Of a stretch of DNA of 64,000 bases, positions 56,179 to 64,000 are shown piece by piece. The stretch covers positions 51,687,190 through 51,751,189 of the forward strand of contig CM061244.1 in the NCBI GenBank assembly GCA_030848705.1, given 5' to 3'. The notes beneath the pieces were generated by a model. The model was given only the letters and a program-made list of their open reading frames with translations, was not told where the DNA came from and did not search any database. Every line of letters starts with the position of its first letter. Positions within the stretch are counted from its first letter, which is position 1. Source of the stretch: Heracleum sosnowskyi. Taxonomy: Eukaryota; Streptophyta; Magnoliopsida; Apiales; Apiaceae. Made by a program: the position numbers and the translations under genes.

Positions 56179-59100
56179 ATGGATAAGTCTTGGATGGTAA
56201 CCGATAGAAACAGTGAACCATATATGGATGGAGTTGTAGCATTTATCGATTTTGCGGTTTCTCATCTGAATATGTCAACGAAGACTATTCCATGTCCATG
56301 TGTAAGCTGTTTAAACCACTTCTCTCTTTCGGTGGATGAGGTCCATTACCACTTACTCGTTAAGGGATTCGATCGGAATTATACAAGGTGGATTAAACAT
56401 GGAGAAGAAGACAAGCCAACAACTTTCAACCAGTTTGATGCAGTAGAATTTCCAACAGATGCTGCAGAAACAATAGAAATGGTAAAAGCTACGGAAGACA
56501 ATTTCATAGCTGACATTGACAAGTTTCAAGAACTACTTGCAGATGCGGAGAAGCCCTTGTATAAATATTGTCCTAACTTCACAAAGTTGTCTGCAACAGT
56601 TGAACTACTAAACTTGAAGAGTAAGCATGGAATGACAAATAATTGCTTTACTGAAATGCTAATTCTGTTGAAAAGGATGCTGCCTGCAGAAGGTAACGAG
56701 ATGGTGAACAACACATATGAGGCCAAAAAGATAATGACAGCAATGGGGTCAGGATACGAAAAGATACATGCTTGCATTAACAACTGCATTCTTTACAGGA
56801 AGGATTACAAGGACATGGTGGTATGTCCAACTTGTGGCATGTCACGGTGGAAGGTGGATGAGAAGACTAAAGTCATATACGAAAATGTTCCTACAAAGGT
56901 ATTATGGTACTTCCCCCTTATTCCACGACTGAAACGACTTTATAAAGTGAAAAGCATATCAAAAGATTTGATATGGCACTCCACCAGTTCGAAAAAGCCC
57001 GGTGTTCTACGGCACCCATCTGATTCACCTGCATGGAAAGCAATAGACGACAAATTTCCGGAAATTGCATCTGATCCAAGAAATCTTCGGCTTGGCATTT
57101 CCACAGACGGGGTTGATGTAAACAGAGGGAATAGGAATCACAGTGTGTGGCCAGTATTAACTGTCATTTACAACCTTCCACCTTGGTTGTGTATGAAAAG
57201 AAAGTTCATCATGCTTTCGTTATTAATATCGGGAACGCCTGGAAACGATATCGATGTGTTTTTGGATCCTTTGATCGATGATCTGGAGCTCTTGTTTGAA
57301 GAAGGTGTTGAAACATATGATTCCTATGCACAGGAACAATTCACTTTACGTGCTGTTGTCTTATGGACGATTAATGATTACCCTGCTCTTGGTGCATTAT
57401 GTGGCTGTCCTTATAGTGGATTCCATGGTTGTGTGGTGTGCAGGAAAGAAACTCATTGTGTAAGACTTCCGTTCTCTGCCAAGCAGAGTTATGGTGGTCA
57501 CCGAAGATATCTACCATATAGTCATCCCTTCAGAAAGCAAACTAAGGCATTCAATGGAAAAGAAGAGTGGGGAACTGCTGCAGATCCTATGACAGGGGAA
57601 GAAATATTCAACGAGGTTAAATTTATTCGGAATATGTGGGGGAAGGGATATAAGGATAAAGATTCAGAACTGATGGAGACTTCGACTGGAAGAGGGGGGA
57701 AAACAAAAAAGAGTATTGGCGGACAGAAAGAACAGACCTATTGGAAGAAATTCAACATATGGAATCGACGACTTAGGTATTGGCGGTATAATTTGGTCCA
57801 ACATTGTATTGATTTCATGCACACTGAGAAGAATGTGGCTGAGAGTATTATCGGAACATTACTAAATGTTCCGGGCAAGACGAAAGATGGGTTGCACGCT
57901 CGAAAGGATCTGGCACATTTTGGGATAAGACAAGAGTTGCAGGCTAAAAGTCAAGGCGAGAAGACATTACTTCCTGCAGCCTGCTACACATTAACTAAAG
58001 ATGAAAAAGACATGTTCTGTGGCACATTACACAACTTAAGGGCTCCGCAAGGTTATTGTTCCAACTTTTCTAGTTTGGTGAATGAAAAGGATAGGAAGCT
58101 TATGGGACTTAAATCACATGATTACCATATGCTTATGCAACAGTTCTTGCCAATTGCAATACGGTCTATCATGCCTAAACCCACAAGATATGCTATTATC
58201 AGACTTTGTTTTTTTTTCAAATCAATATGTAGCAAAGAAATCAATGTAGCAGAACTCGATAAATTGCATGAGGAGCTTTGTGTTACACTGTGCTTGATGG
58301 AGAAATACTTTACCCCATCCTTTCTTGATGTTATGCTTCATCTAACTGTGCACCTTGTTAGAGAGGTCAAATTATGTGGCCCAATATGCTTTCGGTGGAT
58401 GTATCCCTTTGAGAGGATGATGAAAGTTATTAAAGGGCATGTGCGGAACAAAGCTTACCCAGAAGGATGCATTGCTGAGGAACATATTGCAGAAGAAACA
58501 ATTGCGTTCTTCAACGAATACAAAAAATGCATGAGGTCCATTGATATTCCAGAACACCAGCACAACACATCTGAAAATGGTAATGAAGAGGGAATTCCTT
58601 TGTCAGCTGGTAAACCAGTTGAAGTTTCTCAAGATCTCTACATGAAAGCACATTTCTATGTACTGCAAAATACGCCTGAAGTTGTGCCGTATATCGAGTA
58701 AGGACTCCTACTGAACATGTTTATTTGTGTTTTTCTTTTATTTAACAGTAGGATCATATTTGATACTCATTTTTGTACTTGCAGACAACACATGACATTT
58801 TTGAAAAACAAACATCCTGGTAAACAACAAGCATGGCTGGAGAAAGAGCATAGCACAACGTTTGGTCACTGGTTACGCAACAAGGTAATATTTAAATCAG
58901 TATGATCTTAGTTTTTTCTCAATTGTAATTTGTGCAAGCTGAATCTTATCCTTGTTATTGTGTAATTTAGGTTGAAAGCGAGTTATCGATCTCCAACGAA
59001 AGTGTATCAGAAACAGTTAAGTGGATCTCACATGGAGCACGCAGAATCGTGAACAAATACGATGTATATGACATCAATGGCTATACATTTCGTACAAAAA

Positions 59101-59612
59101 TTCGTGATGGCAGAATTCACCAGAACAGTGGGGTTTGTGTAGAGGCAACTGAGATGCACATTTCTAAAGAAGTAGTAACCTATGGAAAGAACTTTTATTA
59201 CGGGGTTCTACGAGAGATATGGGTACTAGATTATCATATTAAGAAAATTCCTCTTTTCATGTGCGACTGGGTTGACAGTAGAAATGGTGTCAAGCAAGAT
59301 GGCTTGGGTTACACGTTGGTCAAACTTAACAGATTAGGCCACAAGGATGATCCGTTCATATTGGCCTCACAAGCACGACAGGTGTTTTATGTTAAAGACC
59401 AGCTGGATAAAAAAATGTCTATTGTCTTGATGACACCTCCTAAGAATTATAGAGATCTGTACGATGATGTCAATGAGGATTTCAGTACTGTAATTTTTCC
59501 TCACAATGATAATATATTACCACCTGTAGATCCACGTGACTTGGGTAATGAATCTCGTGATGATTACTTCAGACAGGACTGTAAGGGTATTATTATACGT
59601 AATGCTAACTGA
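56179..59612 (+). CDS. TNP2-type CACTA transposase, three exons, 1,086 aa
   Basis: Exons 56179-58697, 58785-58884 and 58971-59612. Splicing removes the apparent stop at 58699, and phases agree (1,087 codons with stop). Domains: transposase-associated N-terminal region (DKSWM...FIDFAVSHL, CPCVSC; residues 3-75), TNP2 transposase core (zinc-like CPTCG at 216; TDG with D310; D357/D359 in DIDVFLDPL; D545 and E550 in DFMHTEKNV), DUF4218 (HLTVHLVREVKLCGPICFRW) and, in exon 3, DUF4216 (YYGVLREIWVLDYH, FMCDWVD). The family cuts and pastes CACTA elements by a DDE-type reaction at the terminal repeats, in the nucleus. Upstream in-frame stop and the Met-Asp-Lys-Ser-Trp-Met start fit the family. No internal stop or frameshift, so likely functional. 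Confidence 0.92.
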
Positions 59613-59752
59613 ATCCGGTAATTATTATCATTATGTTTGTCATTTTCCATGTTTTTTATGTAATGCTAAATTCTATTGTATGGTTAAATTCTATGCTCTG
59701 TTTGAATTCCTGTTTTTTTTCTCCAGGTGTGTGCAAAGAAAGAGACCTGATC

Positions 59753-60189
59753 ATGATGTCGTCTTCAAATTCCTACAGCTCAAACCAAAATCGATGTGAT
59801 CTGTGCTACTGTGGTCTTCCTGCCCGGATTAGAACATCAAACACACTTGACAACCCTGGAAGAAGATTTCGGGTGTGCCACAAATCAAGTTCATTGGTAA
59901 GCTGATGTCTATCAGTTTCATCTGTTAAATTTAATAAACAGCTTTTAATTTGAATTCCCTTTTCAAGTCTTCTGGACCCAAATGTTCGTTTTGGGAATGG
60001 ATTGATCCTGAACCAGTTGGCATGAAGATCAAGATCCAGAAAGAAGTTGATGTTGTGAAGACTGACCTGCAAAACTGCATGTCAACAGTTGAAGATCTTC
60101 GAAAGGAGGTTCATGTCATACGTGGGAAGTTGTATAATGTTATCATTGTCTTGGTCATTTTCTTTGTTTTTTATTTGATGAAGAATTAA
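59753..60189 (+). CDS. GRF zinc-finger protein with C-terminal membrane segment (121 aa)
   Basis: Two exons, 59753-59896 and 59968-60189, joined in phase 0. The finger reads CYCGLPARIRTSNT, GRRFRVCHKS, then KCSFWEWIDPE, matching the GRF zinc-finger pattern (C-x-C...C...C). It is followed by a short coiled coil (VDVVKTDLQNCMSTVEDLRK) and a hydrophobic tail (NVIIVLVIFFVFYLM) ending in KN. Small GRF proteins with such tails are known in plants (At4g04775-like). It lies 140 bases after TNP2, same strand; a CTCCAG acceptor-like site at 59722-59727 could also make it a further exon of that unit. Its role in the transposon is unknown; single-stranded nucleic acid binding is known for some GRF fingers. 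Confidence 0.72.
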
Positions 60190-60885
60190 TATGTAATGGT
60201 GAATTCTAATGTTGGCCGAATGACATGGATTAGTTGAATTGTTCTAGTTTTAAGCTTCATTATCAAGTTTTAAGCTCATCTGGTATGCAACTTGGATAAA
60301 TCAAGTTTGTGTTTGTCATTTCTGGTTAATCTGCTATACCAATACTTCATGTCCAGTGGTCAAATATTTTGCCACACCCTAATGTAATAATGTGACAGAT
60401 CAGTTGGAAATGAGGATCCTCAAAACAGAATGCTCTGTTCCTGAAAACAGAGTACTTTTTAGTCACACAATAATACAGTCACTAGTTTTTAGCTGCCTTA
60501 GCGAACAAAGATCTGACATAATGCAGAAAACTCTACTTTTTAGTCACATATAAAATGTAGTGACCATAGGTTATTTCACATTTAGCCACATCCCCGAAAA
60601 TGACTGTGACCGTTTGGTAACATTTAGATACAGCAAAGAAGCGTCACTATTTTTTGTCACACTTCTATCTCTCAAGTATGACTATAAATGTTGGATTTGG
60701 TCAAAGTCAACAAAAAAAACATGCTGTTTCATCTCTCACTTGTCACACTTTTATAAATTGTGACTAAATCTTCCAAAAAATGTGTCTTCGGTCACTCGAA
60801 AAACAATTGTGTGGCTAAAACTTGGGACGATGATCTTTAGCCACTCGTTTGTTCCAAAGTGTCACAGCCCTTACTGTACAAAAGA
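60190..60885. repeat. Right subterminal region of CACTA element
   Basis: 3' untranslated sequence, then from about 60360 many copies in both orientations of TAGTCACA, GTGACTAAA, GTGGCTAAA, TAGCCAC and GTCACACTT. The small ORF 60560-60763 is chance. Confidence 0.75.
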
Positions 60886-60913
60886 GTGACGAAAGCCCAA
60901 ATTTGACGTAGTG
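60886..60913 (-). repeat. Right terminal inverted repeat of CACTA element
   Basis: Ends ...AAATTTGACGTAGTG; inverted match of the left end. Followed by the AAA target duplication. Confidence 0.93.
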
Positions 60914-61195
60914 AAAGGAAAAAGATTCTCTAGGAGAGATTCAAACTCTGAAAGGAAAAATTTCAGAAAATCTGAAAGAAGGGATATCAAATCTGGGAAG
61001 AAAGACAAGTCTGAGATCCAGTGCTACAAGTGTAAAGAGATGGGTCACTATGCTCCAGAGTGCAAGAAAGGAAAATCTGAAAAAGCACTCATCACTAAAG
61101 GAAAAGACTGGGCAGATACTTCAGATTCAGATGAAGACGTCAGCTATGCTCTCATGGCAACTGTTGAAGATGAATCTGAAACATCTGAGAATAAG

Positions 61196-62306
61196 GTACC
61201 CCTAACAACTTATGCTTATGATATTGATAATATATCTAAATTGAGAGTTTATCTTAAAAGCATACATGTTAGTTATAGAGATCAGACTTTAGAAAATGAG
61301 AGAATTAAATCTGAGAATCTTAAGCTTAAAGATAGAAATAAAATTCTTGAAGAAGAGCTTGTTAACATGCAACAAGTTCAAAAGGAAAGAGATGATGCTG
61401 TTTATGTTGAACAAGAGTTGTTAAAGAGATATAGGCAAATTGAATCTGAATTAGAGAAAGAGAGGAAAGTGATTAAAACCTGGACTAATTCTGGAAAGGA
61501 CACACATCAGGTTTTTCAAACAGATACAGTTGGGTTAGGTTACTGTGAGGAAGATGAACTTAGGTTTAAAGATAAAGTTAAAGTCAAACCACAACTTAAA
61601 CCTGTGAAATTTGTTTCTGAATCCAGTAAGCTAAAATCTGTAGTTGTGAAAGAAGCTGTTATGGAGCCAGTTGAAACTTGTGAAAAACAAGTTAATATTG
61701 GTTTAATAACATAAAATCAGATTGAGACAGAAGCTGTTAAAGAACTAGTAAAAATATGTGATAAACAGGTTAATGTTGGTTTGATGACAGAAAAACAAGT
61801 CAAACATAAGCTCAAAGAGGTAAAGTCTGTTAACAAACAGAAAGTGTCTAAGAAAAATAGGAATGGGAAAGTAGGCATTAATAAAAGAAATGATTATCTG
61901 CCTAATTCTGATGCTCCTAGAAAGACATGTCATAGTTGTGGTAGAACTAACCATCTTGCAAGTTTCTGCACGAAAAACAAAGATATTAATTCTTTACCCT
62001 CAAAGTCTGGAGTGAAGGATGATCATGTTAGGGTTAGACCACAGACTTTATGCACTCACTATGGGAGCACTTGGCATTCCATTTATACTTGCAAGAGTTA
62101 GCATGCTATTTATCACAATTATTATGAGTTGAAGCCCAACTTGAAATGGGTTAGAGCAAACTCTGCAAGTGTAAAGTCTGATACTGTTAGCTTAAACTCT
62201 GTTGATAGTAATTCCGCTGTAAAAGCTAACAATGTTAAGAAAGCCAAAGGATCCAAGCAAGTCTGGATCCTTAAATCTAACTCTTTGTAATTGTTTGTGA
62301 TTGCAG
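61196..62306 (+). other. Putative gag-pol intron of D (contains decayed Gag extension)
   Basis: AATAAG|GTACCCC at the left, TTGTTTGTGATTGCAG|GGC at the right; 1,111 bp, the same remainder modulo 3 as in B. Branch-point-like TCTAAC near 62277. If retained, it would extend Gag with the coiled coil and two knuckles as in B, but the frame has TAA at 61712-61714 and TAG at 62099-62101 before the natural stop at 62288-62290; the third knuckle has lost a Cys (TLCTHYGSTWHS). Confidence 0.82.
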
Positions 62307-64000
62307 GGCACAAGGGAAAGTACCCTAGTCTTGGACAGTGGATGTTCAGGACACATGACTTGAAATAAAGCCCTGCTATCAGACTATGAGGAGAAGGCTG
62401 GCCCAAAAGTTTCCTATGGAGATGGCAACATAGGACGTACTATGGGATATGGCAATATCAATCTTGGAAGTGTCATCATCACAAATGTAGCTCTAGTCCC
62501 AGGACTCAAGCATGACTTGCTTTCTGTGAGTCAAATCTGTGACAGAGGTTATCATGTAGATTTTCAACCTGAATACTGTGAGGTTATCAGCAAATCTACA
62601 GGGAAAGTTGTTCTAGTTGGACACAGACGAAATAATATATATGAAGCAAGTTTGGTAACAAACTCTGAAGGAAAAGCTGTGTGTCTGTCTGTAAAAATGT
62701 CAAATGAAGAGAGTTGGAAATGGCATAAGAAGCTCTCTCATCTAAACTTGAACAACATCAATGAGCTAATTCGAAAAGATCTTGTAAGGGGACTTCCAAA
62801 GTCAATACTAAGCTTAGATGGTCTGTGTGATTCTTGTTAAAAGGCCAAGCAAAGGAAGTCATCTTTCAAGAGTAAATCTGAATCTTCAGTTGTGGATCCT
62901 TATCATCTTCTTCATGTTGATCTATTTGGTCCAGTCAATATAATGTCTCTTGGCAGAAAGAAATATGCTCTAGTCATTGTTGATGAGTACACTAGGTACA
63001 CATGGGTGTATTTCTTAGCAAAGAAGGATGAAACTGCCTTAATTCTAATGGATCATGTAAAGCTACTGGACAAAGGATCACAGTATAAAGTGAAAATTAT
63101 CAGGAGTGATAATGGTACTGAATTCAGAAATGCAATAATGGAAGAATTTTGTAAAGAAAGAAGAGTGAAGCAAGAATTTTCTGCACCTGGTACTCCACAG
63201 CAAAATGGTGTAGTTGAAAGAAAGAACATAACTCTAATCGAAGCTGCCAGAACAATGCTTGAAAAAGCAAAATTGTCAACCTACTTCTGGGCAGAAGCTG
63301 TTCAAACAGCTTGTTTTACTCAAAATGCTACACTGATCAACAAGCATGGGAAAACACCATATGAGATGGTGAAAAATAAGAAGCCAAATTTGAAATATTT
63401 TCATATTTTTGGATGTAAGTGCTTTGTGTTGAAAACTCATCCTGAACAATTGACAAAGTTTGACTTAAAAGCTGATGAAGGAATTTTTGTTGGATACCCA
63501 CTGTCAACTAAAGCATTCAGAGTCTACAATCTGAGAACTAAAGTAATCATGGAATCTATACATGTGTCATTTGATGACAAGAAAATAACTAGAATAGAAG
63601 ATGAAGAATATCATGATCAACTTCGCTTTGAAAATGAAGATCTAAACTCTGATGACGTAAACTCTGATGAAGCAAATCCAACAAACTCTGATGAAGCATA
63701 CTCTGAACCTCTACTGGTAAACACTGAGGAAGTTTCTCTGACAGAACAAAATAGAGAACCAGTTGAGGGGGAGCGTGAAGATACTTCAGCAACATCTCAA
63801 AATGATGACTCAAATTCTGAAAGTGATTCAGCTGAAGAATCAAATAGAAACTCTGGGTTAAACTCTGAAAGTTCAAATACTGAACAGTCAAATTCAGGGG
63901 GAGTCTCAGAGAATGCAAATGGTCAAGAAGAAAATCAGGAAAGCATGGATCAAGGGGGAGGATCTAATAATAATAATAGAAGCCAATTACCTACAACAAG
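62307..64000 (+). pseudogene. pol of D, 5' part, two stops, runs off the window
   Basis: Aligns with pol of B from the protease onward: ESTLVLDSGCSGHMT, integrase zinc region and core, then the NSD-rich integrase-RT linker. In-frame stops are TGA at 62361-62363 (B has GGA) and TAA at 62838-62840 (B has CAA). It is open from there to the window end. The RT, RNase H, ORF3 and 3' LTR would lie beyond 64000. Confidence 0.88.

Larger units (their letters stand above)
50146..60913. mobile_element. CACTA (En/Spm) DNA transposon, 10.8 kb, apparently complete
   Basis: Terminal inverted repeats CACTACGTCAAATTT at both ends (50146-50160 and 60899-60913), extending to 28 bases with two mismatches. 3-bp target duplication AAA (50143-50145 and 60914-60916), the normal size for this superfamily. 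Two head-to-head gene units: a Transposase_24-type gene on the minus strand, and TNP2 plus a GRF protein on the plus strand. Subterminal regions are full of GTGGCTAAA/GTGACTAAA repeats. All inferred exons are in frame, so it may be autonomous. Confidence 0.95.
49174..61195 (+). pseudogene. gag exon of D, split by the CACTA transposon
   Basis: The left part, 49174-50145, matches residues 1 to about 324 of Gag in B (start MADNSQEGSNTGSNAQ, as in A). The CACTA element lies after AACTTCAAGAAA. Gag resumes at 60917 (GGAAAAAGATTC) and keeps the knuckle CYKCKEMGHYAPEC, ending at the donor-like AATAAG|GTACCC at 61195/61196. The frame is intact on both sides apart from the insertion. The ORF that reads on past 50145 into transposon sequence to 50307 is an artefact. 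Confidence 0.9.
33388..64000 (+). mobile_element. Copia tandem E/D: LTR1, ORF3 remnant, LTR2, gag, pol
   Basis: LTR1 (33388-33660) is joined to the middle of ORF3 (E, to 35563), then a polypurine tract, then LTR2 (35709-35757 plus 48658-49110, split by a gypsy element), then primer site, gag and pol (D), which run off the window. Two units thus share the middle LTR, and the first lost gag, pol and half of ORF3 by deletion. LTR1 and LTR2 belong to the same subfamily (about three differences in some 270 aligned bases). Confidence 0.8.

Noticed and set aside
58699..58701. TAA ending the first TNP2 ORF as a real stop
   Set aside because: It lies one base inside a GTAAGG donor; the next exons continue the conserved protein in phase.

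Overview
The window is a block of plant nuclear DNA, almost certainly from a eudicot. It is AT-rich and built almost entirely of transposable elements nested in one another, with one broken host gene between them. The evidence is the Ty1/copia and Ty3/gypsy LTR retrotransposons primed by initiator-Met tRNA, a CACTA (En/Spm) DNA transposon with the plant TNP2/Transposase_24 gene set, and exons of a plant-type zinc alcohol dehydrogenase. I see no tRNA, rRNA, CRISPR or bacterial features. The species cannot be fixed from the sequence.

Layout. 1-23503: copia element A, with its left end outside the window. A younger copia element B (10627-23484) sits inside A's 3' LTR, with a 5-bp target duplication (ttgtg). 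The two B LTRs (546 bp each) look identical by eye. Both elements have the order LTR, gag, pol, long spacer, a third long ORF, polypurine tract, LTR. 23504-30548: minus-strand exons of an alcohol dehydrogenase-like gene, cut by A on one side and by a reverse-oriented 4.5-kb solo LTR (24454-28954) on the other, then unassigned DNA ending in a CACTA-like terminus. 30549-33387: 5' LTR and decayed gag of a diverged relative, element C. 33388 to the window end: a rearranged tandem of a copia element. It starts with an LTR fragment (LTR1), then the 3' part of a third ORF (unit E), a middle LTR (LTR2), then gag and pol (unit D). LTR2 is split by a 12.9-kb Ty3/gypsy chromovirus (35758-48657), and the gag of unit D is split by a 10.8-kb CACTA transposon (50146-60913).

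The most interesting signal is in the copia family. B and D carry about 1.1 kb between gag and pol, bounded by GT...AG, and C keeps the 5' part of it. In A this stretch is absent exactly at those boundaries, and gag is fused in frame to pol. A therefore looks like a reverse-transcribed spliced RNA. The inferred expression switch is this: unspliced RNA encodes a long Gag ending with a coiled coil and two extra CCHC knuckles, while spliced RNA encodes a Gag-Pol fusion lacking them. B also carries an extra antisense ORF in its spacer that A lacks.

The CACTA transposon has two head-to-head gene units. On the minus strand is an 11-coding-exon gene (PB1-like N-terminus, Transposase_24-like domain, coiled coil, basic tail). 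On the plus strand is a three-exon TNP2 transposase, followed by a small two-exon GRF zinc-finger protein with a membrane tail. All exon phases are mutually consistent, so both units look intact. The retroelement genes, apart from gag and pol of B, carry stops, frameshifts, deletions or insertions.
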